NCBI GenBank assembly: GCA_030428865.1
Contig: JAUIEK010000003.1
Location: 124,001 to 188,000, forward strand
DNA length: 64,000 bases
Direction: 5' to 3'
Source of the DNA: Bacteroidia bacterium
GTDB taxonomy: Bacteria > Bacteroidota > Bacteroidia > Flavobacteriales > Flavobacteriaceae
Of this stretch, positions 36,826-46,415 are shown one piece after another. Position 1 is the stretch's first letter. Each line of letters begins with the position of its first letter. A model generated the notes under the pieces. That model had not been told where the DNA came from and searched no databases. It saw only the letters and a list, made by a program, of their open reading frames with translations. The translations under genes were made by a program, and so were the position numbers.

Positions 36826-37644
36826 TTACCTGAGACTGTTCCAAAACATTTTCCCGTAACCATATCTATTGATTATCTTTTTAAATACAAAAAAATCAAC
36901 ATTGTTAATTTTCGTTTTTGAAGGATTTACAACACTTACATCATGTAAGTTATATTTAAACTTGTCATTATATATATCTTTAATCTTTTCACTATCTACT
37001 AATCCCTTTAAAGCTATTTTAAAATCTAAATCTTTATGACTAGCAAAGTTTTTCTTTAGCTCTTCTATATCGTTACTTGATCTTTTAGCTCTAATTAAGA
37101 ACTTATAATATATATCTTTTAAATTTTGATTATAATCATGAATGCCTGCTATATATTCCGTAACACCGTTTCTCCATTTAAAACCCAATGAATTCATTTG
37201 TTCTTTAACAAAAGATTCAGGTCTTAACTCTTTAGTTTCAAGTGGTATAAAGCTAATAGCTTTACTTAATAATTCTGTCTTATAAATATGTAATCCTCTA
37301 TATTTTGGTCTATTGTAAAACTTATCCCAGAGTCTTAATCCAAAACCTAAGCTGTTATCTGGTAATGTTACTATTATTTTCCTAATTTTTTTTAAAACAT
37401 ATCGTCTTAATAATATATCTGCATCAATAAAAACTGTAAATTCATTATCAATCTCCAGAGCTTTTTCATATCCTAATTTGAGTTTTTTCTCAAAACAAAC
37501 GTTTTCATCTAATAAAATTAAAATATCATTATTATTTTTTTGTCTCTCTATTTGCAGCAACAGTCTATTTAATGTGGCTTCTCCTGTAGATCTTACTACA
37601 ATTGTTAATGAGTTTTCATGACAAGCCCTTACTGTTGAAATCAT
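36826..37644 (-). CDS. Putative GT-A-fold glycosyltransferase
   Basis: The 272-residue protein starts MISTVRACHENSLTIVVRST. FTVFIDADILLRRYVLKKIR contains a DxD motif (IDADI) typical of metal-dependent GT-A transferases, and LLLQIERQKNNNDILILLDE precedes it. The C-terminal half is helical and diverged, with YIAGIHDYNQNL. Placement inside the polysaccharide operon supports the call. Alternative: an enzyme of similar fold that modifies the glycan rather than adding sugar. Confidence 0.68.
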   Translation of the reverse strand: MISTVRACHENSLTIVVRSTGEATLNRLLLQIERQKNNNDILILLDENVCFEKKLKLGYEKALEIDNEFTVFIDADILLRRYVLKKIRKIIVTLPDNSLGFGLRLWDKFYNRPKYRGLHIYKTELLSKAISFIPLETKELRPESFVKEQMNSLGFKWRNGVTEYIAGIHDYNQNLKDIYYKFLIRAKRSSNDIEELKKNFASHKDLDFKIALKGLVDSEKIKDIYNDKFKYNLHDVSVVNPSKTKINNVDFFVFKKIINRYGYGKMFWNSLR

Positions 37645-37681
37645 ATTGAAATTAACCTAGCTATTACTTTATAAGTTTTTA

Positions 37682-38428
37682 TTAATTAAGCTTTTTTAAA
37701 ATCTTTTTCACACTCAATTTAATTTGATAAAGCTTATTTCTGTTCTTTCTCATATATTTACCGTTTTGAATAGCATGGCATCCAACCCAATTCTGAAATC
37801 CGTTCTGTGAGGGATATGGATCCTCAAATGATTTCTTTTCAGGGATTAATTTTTTCCATTTTTTCTTATTTCTTGTTCCAATACAAAAAAGATAAACTGA
37901 AGAATTTTTATGTGAATTAAAACTACAATATAAAAGATCCATATCATTGTCTTTAAACATTCTTTCTATAGACATTGGTGTAAACCTCCAATAGTCACCA
38001 TAATCTGCATGCATTACTTGCAGGAATGGAACTACTATTATAACAATATCTTTAGTGAGTTCACAGATATTTTCAAACGCTTTTTTTACATCATAAATAT
38101 GCTCTAATACTGTATGGTTAAAAACAACATCAAAACTTCTTCTTAAATTTTCACTTAAATCATCTTCTAAATCAAGATAAAGCTCATTTTTATAACCTTG
38201 AATACCTTTTGCTTCTGTTTTAAAGTTTGTTATAGTATAAGAGTTTGCATTTTTGAAATAATTTACATATTTATCTCCTTCTTTGTCAATATCTTTCCAG
38301 CCACTTACATTTACAATATCACCTTTAAAAAGGTGGGAAAACTTTCTTAATTCTCTATTGCTCCACACTCTAGGTAATCTAAATAATCTATCAATATTTG
38401 GATAATAATTGTCTAATTCCATTATCAT
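37682..38428 (-). CDS. Class I SAM-dependent methyltransferase of the polysaccharide cluster
   Basis: The 248-residue protein has a Methyltransf_11-like core. GDIVNVSGWKDIDKEGDKYV is a weak motif I, SFDVVFNHTVLEHIYDVKKA is the strong post-I/IV motif, and VIIVVPFLQVMHADYGDYWR follows. The glycine-rich loop is degenerate (VSGW), so binding of SAM is inferred. A likely role is methylation of a sugar residue or chain terminus, which in ABC-exported glycans can signal export. It lies next to wzt, consistent with that. Confidence 0.72.
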   Translation of the reverse strand: MIMELDNYYPNIDRLFRLPRVWSNRELRKFSHLFKGDIVNVSGWKDIDKEGDKYVNYFKNANSYTITNFKTEAKGIQGYKNELYLDLEDDLSENLRRSFDVVFNHTVLEHIYDVKKAFENICELTKDIVIIVVPFLQVMHADYGDYWRFTPMSIERMFKDNDMDLLYCSFNSHKNSSVYLFCIGTRNKKKWKKLIPEKKSFEDPYPSQNGFQNWVGCHAIQNGKYMRKNRNKLYQIKLSVKKILKKLN

Positions 38429-38465
38429 ATTTTAATCACTTTATTTTTTGATAGCTATCATAAAA

Positions 38466-39764
38466 TCATAATATTTTCTGTTTGTACCTTAAAAGTAAAA
38501 TACCTTGCTTTTTTAATCTAGGATATACACCTGTTCCGTAAAAATCACTTTCTATCATTTTAAATTTAAATCCATGCTCAACTCTATCAAAACAACCATT
38601 CATGTCTTTTCCCCAAAAAGATATAAAATAAGTTCCTTCTCTTAAATTTAGAGATAAGACCTCAAACCGTATGATAGTTTTAAAATCATTTATCACTATT
38701 TCCTCCTTAGTATATATATTACTTATAGAAGCAATGTAATTATTATTGTAATCATCTGTAATTGTAAGTGCTATATTAATATTTTTATGCGGTACAGAGT
38801 TAGCTGTAATTTCGACATCAAAAAAAACATCAGCTCCGGTTGGGATTTCAAAAACATTTTTGAAAAGTGAATTTTTTAATCTAAACGATAATCTAAAATC
38901 TGTAAACAATATGGATTTATCGTAAATTTTTCTATTGATCAAAGTATTAAAATCAATCAAAGATTTTTTTTTGAAATTATCTAAATATAGATTTATTCCT
39001 TCTTCTGTACTTCCTACATATTTAATAACTCCGTTTTTTAAAACAAGTAGGCTAGAACAAAGATTCCTTATGGCATTCATATCATGACTTACAAATAATA
39101 CAGTTCTACCTTCAGAATTAGTAATATCTTGCATTTTACCAATGGCTTTTTTCTGGAATTCGGCATCGCCAACTGCTAAAACTTCGTCAACAACTAAAAT
39201 ATCTGGCTCTAAATGGGCTGCAACAGCAAAAGCTAAACGCACTTTCATTCCGCTTGAGTAACGTTTTACTGGTGTATTAATATATTGCTTACAACCTGAA
39301 AATTCGACAATCTCTTCAAGCTTAGAATGAATTTCTTTCTTTGTCATTCCTAAAATAGCTCCATTAAGAAATATATTTTCTTTTCCTGTCATTTCAGGAT
39401 GAAACCCTGTACCAACTTCTAACAATGAAGCAATTCTTCCTTTGGATTTTATTAGCCCAGTAGTTGGATTTGTTATTTGTGATAAAATTTTTAAAAGTGT
39501 AGATTTACCTGCGCCATTTTTTCCAATAATACCTAACACTTCTCCTCTTTTCACCTCAAAATTAATGTCCTTCAATGCCCAAACATATTGAGAAGTTGCT
39601 TTAACAGATCGCTCATTGGTTTCTCCAACCTTTAAATATGGATCTTGCTTTCCTCGCACTTTACTCCACCATCTATTTAAATCATGGCTAAAGGTTCCTG
39701 TACCAATAGTTCCTAAACGGTATTGTTTTGATAAGTTATTAACCTTTAAAATAATCTCTGACAT
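38466..39764 (-). CDS. wzt: Polysaccharide ABC transporter ATP-binding protein (Wzt-like) with carbohydrate-binding C-terminus
   Basis: The 432-residue protein has an N-terminal ATPase (1-250). Walker A is GIIGKNGAGKSTLLKILSQI, the signature is YSSGMKVRLAFAVAAHLE, Walker B is ILVVDEVLAVGDAEFQ, and the switch is SHDMNAI. A C-terminal Wzt_C-type beta-sandwich domain at about 275-425 has VFFDVEITANSVPHKNINIA and LNLREGTYFISFWGKDMNG. In E. coli Wzt this domain recognises the finished glycan. It starts 4 bp after the permease gene. Export role is firm; glycan identity is unknown. Confidence 0.92.
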   Translation of the reverse strand: MSEIILKVNNLSKQYRLGTIGTGTFSHDLNRWWSKVRGKQDPYLKVGETNERSVKATSQYVWALKDINFEVKRGEVLGIIGKNGAGKSTLLKILSQITNPTTGLIKSKGRIASLLEVGTGFHPEMTGKENIFLNGAILGMTKKEIHSKLEEIVEFSGCKQYINTPVKRYSSGMKVRLAFAVAAHLEPDILVVDEVLAVGDAEFQKKAIGKMQDITNSEGRTVLFVSHDMNAIRNLCSSLLVLKNGVIKYVGSTEEGINLYLDNFKKKSLIDFNTLINRKIYDKSILFTDFRLSFRLKNSLFKNVFEIPTGADVFFDVEITANSVPHKNINIALTITDDYNNNYIASISNIYTKEEIVINDFKTIIRFEVLSLNLREGTYFISFWGKDMNGCFDRVEHGFKFKMIESDFYGTGVYPRLKKQGILLLRYKQKIL

Positions 39765-39768
39765 AAAA

Positions 39769-40623
39769 TCAAATAGTGTCTATAAAGTGTTTTTCTGTTT
39801 TGTTAAAGATAATTATTCCTATAAAAAATATCAGAATAGTAATACTTCCAGAATATAAGATCCATATTTTAGAAACGCTTCCTGTACTTAACAACATATT
39901 ACGAGAGGTTTCAATAACATGAGCCATCGGATTATATGTTACAATCCAAGCATAACTAGACAGTTTCTCTTGGATTAAAGAAATTGGATACATCACTGCT
40001 GATAAATACATGAGTAATTGTACACCAAATTGAATCAAAAAAACTAAATCCCTGTATTTTGTTACCATAGAAGAGATAATCATTCCTAAACCTAAGCCTA
40101 AAAGTCCCATAAATAATACTAAAAAAGGGAAAAAAATTACAGTTTTGTTTAGGCTTAATGCGGCTCCCTGAAAGTAATAGTATAAATAAAATACACTAAA
40201 AATAAGTAATTGAATACCAAACTTTAATAAGTTAGATATTATAATAGATAATGGCATTATAATACGTGGAAAATATACCTTTCCAAAAATTTGCTCATTT
40301 TTTTTAAACGTATCTGATGTTGCCGTTAGGCATTCTTTAAAATAGTTCCAAGTGGTTATTCCTGCAAGATTGAAGAGAAAAGGAGGAATTTCCCCTGTAG
40401 AAATAGTAGCAATATTATTAAAAACGATTGTAAAGATAACAGAAGTAAATAATGGTTGAATTATATACCATAGCGGTCCTAGAATAGTTTGCTTATAAAG
40501 AGTAATTACATCTCTTTTTACAAAAAGCATCAATAAATCTCGGTATTGCCAAACCTCTTTAAAATTAAATTGAAGCAAACTAGTTTTAGGAGAAATTTCA
40601 AAAAGCCAATTGTCATCTTTCAT
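39769..40623 (-). CDS. wzm: Polysaccharide ABC transporter permease (Wzm-like)
   Basis: The 284-residue protein has about six hydrophobic helices and the ABC-2 permease region. YRDLLMLFVKRDVITLYKQT precedes the first helix, with ILGPLWYIIQPLFTSVIFTI next. IPPFLFNLAGITTWNYFKEC and AVMYPISLIQEKLSSYAWIV resemble Wzm/KpsM family proteins. It pairs with the adjacent Wzt to move the glycan across the inner membrane. It is the first gene of the 14-gene cluster, with a -7 box about 24 bp upstream. Confidence 0.92.
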   Translation of the reverse strand: MKDDNWLFEISPKTSLLQFNFKEVWQYRDLLMLFVKRDVITLYKQTILGPLWYIIQPLFTSVIFTIVFNNIATISTGEIPPFLFNLAGITTWNYFKECLTATSDTFKKNEQIFGKVYFPRIIMPLSIIISNLLKFGIQLLIFSVFYLYYYFQGAALSLNKTVIFFPFLVLFMGLLGLGLGMIISSMVTKYRDLVFLIQFGVQLLMYLSAVMYPISLIQEKLSSYAWIVTYNPMAHVIETSRNMLLSTGSVSKIWILYSGSITILIFFIGIIIFNKTEKHFIDTI

Positions 40624-40646
40624 AAAGTTAATTAGGTATCTCTTAA

Positions 40647-40654
40647 CAAAGATA
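40647..40654 (-). promoter_or_regulatory. Promoter -7 box of the polysaccharide cluster
   Basis: Minus strand TATCTTTG fits TAnnTTTG and ends 23 bases before the wzm ATG. No clear -33 box seen. It would be the main promoter of the 14 leftward genes, as no gap inside the cluster exceeds 50 bp. Confidence 0.55.
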
Positions 40655-40735
40655 ATCTTCTGTTAAGATAATTTAATATTTTGAATCGAGCTTTATATCA
40701 GCTACTTTTACTCCAAATTTTATCGCCTTTAAAAA

Positions 40736-42430
40736 ATGAATCAACAAATTATAGAATGTGTTCCTAATATAAGTGAAGGACGCGACCTAAAAAAAATTAA
40801 CGAAATAGCTAATAGTGTTCTTGAGATTGAAGGAGTTCAATTACTTGATATTGATCCAGGAAAAGCAACAAACAGAACAGTAATTACCTTTGTAGGAGAA
40901 CCTAAAAAAGTAATTGACGCCGCTTTTTTATTAATAAAAAAAGCATCTGAATTGATTGATATGTCTACACATTCAGGCGAACATCCAAGATTTGGCGCTA
41001 CAGATGTTTGTCCTTTAATTCCCATTGCTAATATTACTATGGATGAAGTTACTGATTATGCACATCAGCTAGGTGAAAGATTAGGAAAAGAATTAGGTCT
41101 TTCTGGTTATTATTACGAAAATGCTGCTACAAAACCAGAAAGAAAAAATCTAGCAACTGTACGATCTGGCGAATATGAAGGATTACAAAAAAAACTATCC
41201 GACTCTAGCTGGAAACCCGATTTTGGTCCGGTAGAGTATAATTCAACAATTAAAAAATCAGGAGTGACAGCTATTTCTGCTCGCGATTTTTTAGTGGCTT
41301 ATAACATCAATTTAAACTCCACTTCCACAAGAAGAGCAAACGCTATTGCATTTGATATTAGAGAAGCTGGAAGGATAAAACGTGATGGAAATCCAGCTAC
41401 TGGGAAGAAAGTTTTAGATAGTAAAGGAAATCCTGTTAGAATTCCAGGGAAATTAAAAGCCGTTAAAGGAATTGGCTGGTATATTGAAGAATACGGAATT
41501 GCTCAGATTTCTTATAATCTAACTAATATTAGCATTACCTCTATGCATATTGCTTTTGACGAAACTGTAAAAGCTGCTCAAGAAAGAGGTATAAGAGTTA
41601 CAGGGTCAGAACTTGTTGGACTTGTTCCTTTACAAGCAATGTTAGATGCAGCAGATTACTTTCTAAAAAAACAAAATCGATCACTAGGAATTAGCGAATC
41701 AGAAAAGATTAAAATTGCAATTAAATCTCTAGGGTTAGACGATTTAAAGCCCTTTAATCCTAATGAGAAAATCATTGAATATGTAATGAAATCAAATGCA
41801 GCAAAACAACTAGTTGATTTGACTGCTACTGAACTAGCCGATGAAACAGCATCAGAATCAATGGCTCCAGGCGGTGGATCAATTTCTGCTTATGTAGGAG
41901 CTTTAGGTATTTCGTTAGGCACAATGGTTGCTAACTTATCAGCGCATAAAGCAGGTTGGGACGATCAATGGGAGTTTTTCTCTGATTGGGCAGAAAAAGG
42001 TCAAAAATATAAAGAACAATTACTTTTTTTAGTAGATGAAGATACAAGAGCTTTTAATAAAATTATTGCTGCATTTAGAATGCCAAAATCTAACGAAAAA
42101 GAAATAGAGCAAAGAAAACAAGCCATAGAAGAAGCTACTAAATATGCAACTGAAATACCGTTACAAGTAATGAAAACAGCTTGTAACTCTATGGGAGTAA
42201 TGAAAGAAATGATTAAAAAAGGCTTGCAAAGTTCTTTATCAGATGCAGGTGTAGGCGCTTTATGTGCTAAAACTGCCGTTCAAGGAGCGTATTTTAATGT
42301 TCGTATTAACGCAAAAGACATAAAAGATAGAACGTTTGCAGATTCTATAGTAAAAGAAGCAAAAGAAATAATGGAAAAGGCTATTACTATAGAACAAGAT
42401 GTTATTAGTTATATAAATGAGAAAATTTAA
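40736..42430 (+). CDS. ftcD: Bifunctional glutamate formimidoyltransferase / formimidoyltetrahydrofolate cyclodeaminase
   Basis: Moves the formimino group from formiminoglutamate (histidine breakdown) to tetrahydrofolate, then releases ammonia. The 564-residue protein fuses both activities. The formimidoyltransferase part (1-325) has IIECVPNISEGRD, MSTHSGEHPRFGATDVCPL (catalytic His region) and SELVGLVPLQAMLDAADYF. The cyclodeaminase part (about 345-564) has SESMAPGGGSISAYVGALG and SSLSDAGVGALCAKTAVQGA. No other hut gene is in the window. The 3' end lies 4 bp from aroQ, convergent. Confidence 0.96.
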   Translation: MNQQIIECVPNISEGRDLKKINEIANSVLEIEGVQLLDIDPGKATNRTVITFVGEPKKVIDAAFLLIKKASELIDMSTHSGEHPRFGATDVCPLIPIANITMDEVTDYAHQLGERLGKELGLSGYYYENAATKPERKNLATVRSGEYEGLQKKLSDSSWKPDFGPVEYNSTIKKSGVTAISARDFLVAYNINLNSTSTRRANAIAFDIREAGRIKRDGNPATGKKVLDSKGNPVRIPGKLKAVKGIGWYIEEYGIAQISYNLTNISITSMHIAFDETVKAAQERGIRVTGSELVGLVPLQAMLDAADYFLKKQNRSLGISESEKIKIAIKSLGLDDLKPFNPNEKIIEYVMKSNAAKQLVDLTATELADETASESMAPGGGSISAYVGALGISLGTMVANLSAHKAGWDDQWEFFSDWAEKGQKYKEQLLFLVDEDTRAFNKIIAAFRMPKSNEKEIEQRKQAIEEATKYATEIPLQVMKTACNSMGVMKEMIKKGLQSSLSDAGVGALCAKTAVQGAYFNVRINAKDIKDRTFADSIVKEAKEIMEKAITIEQDVISYINEKI

Positions 42431-42434
42431 CTTC

Positions 42435-42848
42435 TTATAAAAAACTTTGGATTGCTAACTCATAGCTTTTCAATCCAAATCCTACAATAACTCCTTTTGT
42501 GTGAGGTGCTATATAACTTACGTGACGAAATTCTTCTCTTGAATACACATTGGATATATGCACCTCTACAACTGGAGTTTTTATTGCTTTTACAGCATCT
42601 CCAATGCCAACAGACGTGTGTGTGTAAGCGGCAGCGTTTAAAATAATGCCACCATAGTTAAATCCAGTTTCGTGGAGTTTATCTATAATTTCTCCTTCAA
42701 TATTCGATTGATAATAATCAAGTTCTACAGATTTATGTTTTTCTCTTAAAAAAATTAGAAAATCTTCAAAAGTATCCGTTCCATAAAGCTCAGGCTCTCG
42801 CTTCCCTAGTAAGTTAAGGTTAGGACCGTTAATAATTATTAATTTCAT
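42435..42848 (-). CDS. aroQ: Type II 3-dehydroquinate dehydratase
   Basis: Third step of the shikimate pathway. The 137-residue protein has the type II signature IIINGPNLNLLGKREPELYG with the catalytic tyrosine, YQSNIEGEIIDKLHE, LNAAAYTHTSVGIGDA and VEVHISNVYSREEFRHVSY. Length fits the family, which forms dodecamers. Single gene with a terminator between it and the upstream barrel gene. Confidence 0.97.
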   Translation of the reverse strand: MKLIIINGPNLNLLGKREPELYGTDTFEDFLIFLREKHKSVELDYYQSNIEGEIIDKLHETGFNYGGIILNAAAYTHTSVGIGDAVKAIKTPVVEVHISNVYSREEFRHVSYIAPHTKGVIVGFGLKSYELAIQSFL

Positions 42849-42873
42849 GTGTCGAATTTACATATTTATGCAT

Positions 42874-42900
42874 AAAAAAAGCGAGCAATATTGCTCGCTT
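42874..42900 (-). terminator. Intrinsic terminator after the small outer-membrane protein gene
   Basis: A perfect 20-base palindrome AGCGAGCAATATTGCTCGCT (42880-42899), followed on the minus strand by seven T. It ends the upstream barrel gene before aroQ. Confidence 0.85.
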
Positions 42901-42940
42901 TTATATTTTATTATAGTAATGTCTTCTTTTTTGGGGTAAT

Positions 42941-43432
42941 TTAGAAGAATAGAGCGAATCCTACTAATCCTTGGAATACTCCATCTTGATCATCTAGACC
43001 AACATTGTATCTAACAGCTGGCTTTACACTGATATGATCAGTCAAGAACCAAGCATAACCTGCTTGAATACCTAACCAATTTTCTTCAGATCCAGTATCA
43101 CCTGTAAAATCTACACTCACAGGGATGTTTCCGTTAAAATAGTACTCTGCACCGATCTTGTAGTTAAGTCCGTCTGAAGATCCATTATCAAAATAACCTA
43201 AACCTACCTTTACAGCTAGATCATCCATAAAGAAATATCCTCCATCTAATCCTAAAGACCAAGAAGTATTACTATCTCGTGATTCTAAAGAGAACATTGT
43301 ACTACCTGTAGTAAAAGCACCTGTGTTAGCCTCAATTACCCACTTCCCCTTTGCTGTTTGACCACTGTTTTCTTGTGAATAAGTAGTAAACGAAATTGCT
43401 ACTAGAGCAAATAATAAAAGTGTTTTTTTCAT
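42941..43432 (-). CDS. Small outer-membrane beta-barrel protein (OmpW/OmpA-barrel-like)
   Basis: The 163-residue protein has a signal peptide (MKKTLLLFALVAISFTTYSQ). Amphipathic strands follow, such as WSLGLDGGYFFMDDLAVKVG and YKIGAEYYFNGNIPVSVDFT, ending QGLVGFALFF with the terminal aromatic of outer-membrane proteins. About eight strands are predicted, as in outer_membrane_beta-barrel families. Function unknown. Between its start and xerD is a 272-bp gap that holds the xerD promoter and nothing else I can identify. Confidence 0.8.
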   Translation of the reverse strand: MKKTLLLFALVAISFTTYSQENSGQTAKGKWVIEANTGAFTTGSTMFSLESRDSNTSWSLGLDGGYFFMDDLAVKVGLGYFDNGSSDGLNYKIGAEYYFNGNIPVSVDFTGDTGSEENWLGIQAGYAWFLTDHISVKPAVRYNVGLDDQDGVFQGLVGFALFF

Positions 43433-43678
43433 TTTTAATTGTTTTTAAGGTTAAGGCTAAGGTAGGAAAAAATAATTATCTCACAATTTTATTAGTGTCT
43501 TGTTTCGTACTACTACAAGGATTGATATATTATTGCTAGTCAGATTTTTAATATCAAGAGAAGATTTTTCTTAACAAAAATTAACATTTTTTAATGTTAG
43601 ATGTGATACCCATTTCTGCTTTTTTGGGCGTTTCTCTTCTTAAAAATGCTTCATTAAAATATTAGAGTTTTGTTTTCC

Positions 43679-43686
43679 TACTTTTG
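43679..43686 (+). promoter_or_regulatory. Promoter -7 box for xerD
   Basis: TACTTTTG fits TAnnTTTG and ends 19 bases before the xerD ATG at 43706. No clear -33 box seen. Confidence 0.5.
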
Positions 43687-43705
43687 TATAATATTTTCCA
43701 TTTAG

Positions 43706-44602
43706 ATGAATTGGGACCGGGCAAGAAAAGATTTTGAATTGTATTTGAAGATTGAACGAGGAGCTTCGAAAAATACAATTGAAAGTTATTGTAGAGACAT
43801 AAAGAAACTTTCCAATCATCTAGAAAGTTCAAACGTAAGAATATCTCCTGTAAAATTAGAGAAAGAAGATGTTCAGCTTTTTATTTATGAAATAGCAAAA
43901 AAATCGAGCGCCAGAACACAAGCCCGAGTAATTAGTTCTTTACGATCTTTTTTTGACTACTTGATTTTTGAGAAATATAGAGAAACAAATCCTACTGATT
44001 TAATAGAATCTCCTAAATTAGGTATAAAATTACCCGACACACTCTCTGAATCTGAGATTGATGCTTTAATTGATACCATAGACTTAAGCAAACCTCAAGG
44101 AGAACGAAATAGAGCAATCATAGAAACTATGTATGGTTGTGGATTACGGGTTAGCGAATTGATTTCTTTACGATTATCTGATTTATTTTTTAGTGAGGGT
44201 TTTATAAAGGTATCGGGTAAAGGAAACAAGCAACGTTTTGTCCCTATCCACATCCACACACAGCGCTACATTAACTTATATATAGAAGAAATTAGAAATC
44301 ATATTTCTGTTAAAAAAGGATTTGAAGATGTTCTTTTTCTGAATAGAAGAGGAAAAAGCTTAACCAGGCAAATGATTTTTATTATACTGAAAGATTTATC
44401 TCAAAAAGCTAATTTAAATAAGCAAATAAGCCCTCATACATTAAGACATTCATTTGCAACTCATCTACTAAAAAGAGGTGCCGATTTGCGAGCAATACAA
44501 CAGATGTTGGGGCATGAAAGTATTACCACTACAGAAATCTATGTCCACTTAGATAAAGATTATTTAAAAGAAGTTGTTGAGACTTATCATCCTAGAAAAT
44601 AA
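43706..44602 (+). CDS. xerD: Tyrosine recombinase XerD/XerC
   Basis: Resolves chromosome dimers at dif with FtsK. The 298-residue protein has an N-terminal SAM-like domain (WDRARKDFELYLKIERGASK) and a catalytic domain. Catalytic residues visible are Arg in YGCGLRVSELISL, Lys in VSGKGNKQRFVPI, the HTLRHSFATHLLKRG box, His in MLGHESITTTEIYVHLD, and the nucleophilic Tyr in IYVHLD. It is a housekeeping Xer rather than a phage integrase judged by length and context. XerC versus XerD is not certain. Confidence 0.9.
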   Translation: MNWDRARKDFELYLKIERGASKNTIESYCRDIKKLSNHLESSNVRISPVKLEKEDVQLFIYEIAKKSSARTQARVISSLRSFFDYLIFEKYRETNPTDLIESPKLGIKLPDTLSESEIDALIDTIDLSKPQGERNRAIIETMYGCGLRVSELISLRLSDLFFSEGFIKVSGKGNKQRFVPIHIHTQRYINLYIEEIRNHISVKKGFEDVLFLNRRGKSLTRQMIFIILKDLSQKANLNKQISPHTLRHSFATHLLKRGADLRAIQQMLGHESITTTEIYVHLDKDYLKEVVETYHPRK

Positions 44603-44631
44603 AAAAGCCTGTTAAAAAAACAGGCTTTTTA
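44601..44631. terminator. Bidirectional terminator between xerD and rny
   Basis: AAAAAGCCTGTT, loop of about five A, AACAGGCTTTTT. The stem is flanked by A on one side and T on the other, so it can stop both convergent transcripts. Confidence 0.85.
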
Positions 44632-46200
44632 TTATTTAGCTACATTAACAGCTCGTGTTTCTCTAATAACGGTTACTTTGACTTGACCAGGATAGGTCAT
44701 ATCGTTTTGTATTTTTTGAGAAATATTGAATGAAAGCTCTGCTGCTTTTGTGTCATTTACTTTAGCGCTTTCCACCATTACACGTAATTCTCTACCTGCT
44801 TGTATCGCATACGCTTTTTGAACGCCTGTAAAACCAAAAGCTATGTTCTCTAAATCTTTTAATCGTTGTATATAAGAATCTAAAACTTGTCTTCTCGCTC
44901 CTGGTCTGGCACCTGATATAGCATCACATACTTGAACAATTGGGGCTATCAAGCTTTTCATTTCAATTTCATCATGGTGAGCTCCAATAGCATTGCAAAC
45001 GTCTTTCTTTTCGCCAAACTTTTCCGCCCATTGCATTCCTAAAATTGCATGTGGTAGTTCGCTTTCTTCCTCTGGTACTTTCCCTATATCATGCAGCAAC
45101 CCAGCTCTTTTTGCTAGTTTTGGATTTAAACCTAATTCAGCTGCCATAATACCACACAGGTTAGCCACTTCTCTCGAGTGCTGCAACAAATTCTGTCCAT
45201 AAGAAGATCGGTATTTCATACGCCCCACAATCTTTATTAATTCAGGATGAAGACCATTAATTCCTAAATCAATTACGGTGCGCTTACCTACTTCAATAAT
45301 CTCTTGTTGAATTTGATTTTCTGTTTTTTTAACAACTTCTTCAATTCTGGCTGGGTGAATTCTACCATCAGTAACTAATTTGTGCATAGACAATCGAGCA
45401 ACCTCTCTTCTTACAGGATCAAAACAAGATAAAATAATTGCTTCTGGCGTATCATCTACAATAATTTCTACTCCCGTTGCAGCTTCTAGCGCTCTAATGT
45501 TACGACCTTCTCTACCTATAATTCGCCCTTTAACATCATCTGATTCTAAATTAAAAACAGAAACGCAGTTTTCTACAGCTTGCTCAACACCTACTCGCTG
45601 AATGGTATTTAGTACCACTTTTCTTGCTTCTTGCTGTGCAGTAAGTTTGGCTTCTTCAACAGTATCTTGAATATATGCCATAGCATCTGCCTTAGCATCT
45701 TCTCTTAAAGTATTAACTAATTCCTTTTTTGCTTCTTCTGCAGAGAAACCAGAAATTTGCTCTAGCATATCTACATGACGCTTGTGCATTTTATCTAACT
45801 CTCCTTCTTTTTTTTCTAAATATTCTAATTTGTTTTCTAGATCATCTTCTTTTTTTTCTAGATTTTTACTGAGTTGTTTTGCTTTATCTAACTCTGATTG
45901 AACTTGAGATTCTTTTTCCTTAGCTCTCTTTTCAACATCAATAACTTTTTTCTCACGACCTAGAATGACTTTCTCATGCTCTGATTTTAACTCAATAAAC
46001 TTCTCTTTTGCTTGAAGTATTTTATCTTTCTTAATTGCTTCTGCTTCTACTCTAGCTTCTTTTAAAATAGTATCCGCTTCTTTTTGAGTTTCATTTAATA
46101 TTTTTTTCGCTTTTGATTTTTCTATAGACTTTGCAATGATAAACCCTATTGCAAGTCCTGCGATAGTTCCCAGTAAAATGGGAAGAACTATACCTTCCAT
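44632..46200 (-). CDS. rny: Ribonuclease Y
   Basis: Membrane-bound endoribonuclease that starts mRNA decay. The 522-residue protein has an N-terminal transmembrane helix ([20 protein letters not shown]), a long coiled coil (about 30-200), and a KH domain with [20 protein letters not shown]. An HD domain follows with [10 protein letters not shown] and [12 protein letters not shown], and [10 protein letters not shown]. Full length. It is the last gene after the coiled-coil gene, zapA and a probable 6S RNA on the same strand. Confidence 0.97.
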   Translation of the reverse strand: MEGIVLPILLGTIAGLAIGFIIAKSIEKSKAKKILNETQKEADTILKEARVEAEAIKKDKILQAKEKFIELKSEHEKVILGREKKVIDVEKRAKEKESQVQSELDKAKQLSKNLEKKEDDLENKLEYLEKKEGELDKMHKRHVDMLEQISGFSAEEAKKELVNTLREDAKADAMAYIQDTVEEAKLTAQQEARKVVLNTIQRVGVEQAVENCVSVFNLESDDVKGRIIGREGRNIRALEAATGVEIIVDDTPEAIILSCFDPVRREVARLSMHKLVTDGRIHPARIEEVVKKTENQIQQEIIEVGKRTVIDLGINGLHPELIKIVGRMKYRSSYGQNLLQHSREVANLCGIMAAELGLNPKLAKRAGLLHDIGKVPEEESELPHAILGMQWAEKFGEKKDVCNAIGAHHDEIEMKSLIAPIVQVCDAISGARPGARRQVLDSYIQRLKDLENIAFGFTGVQKAYAIQAGRELRVMVESAKVNDTKAAELSFNISQKIQNDMTYPGQVKVTVIRETRAVNVAK

Positions 46201-46219
46201 AAATTTTGGTTTTATATAT

Positions 46220-46365
46220 AAAAAAAGCCCACATCAGTAGGGTTTATATAAACTCCATTATGACAAGTTTAGGACTAACTAGCTGATCAAGAATCCTATT
46301 AAATAGGCGTGCTTTAACAACTATGACTCATCCTTCATAATAGATTAGTGTTGAGTTTATCAAAC
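46220..46365 (-). ncRNA. ssrS: Probable 6S RNA
   Basis: The 215-bp gap between zapA and rny is not coding. On the minus strand a 5' segment GATAAACTC (about 46353-46361) and ATTATGA can pair with 3' TCATAAT and GAGTTTAT (about 46248-46266). They would close a long, imperfect hairpin that includes CCTATTTAATAGG. A GC stem-loop and T-tract (about 46220-46245) ends the transcript. The position next to zapA matches known 6S RNA genes. Ends are approximate; a covariance search would settle it. Confidence 0.55.
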
Positions 46366-46415
46366 AAAGTACTAATGTAGGCAGTGATGTAAATTTGTTA
46401 TGTAAATGAACTTGT

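Noticed and set aside
43706..44602. Phage or integron integrase
   Set aside because: Length, motifs and housekeeping context fit the Xer dimer-resolution recombinase; no att sites or mobile genes nearby.
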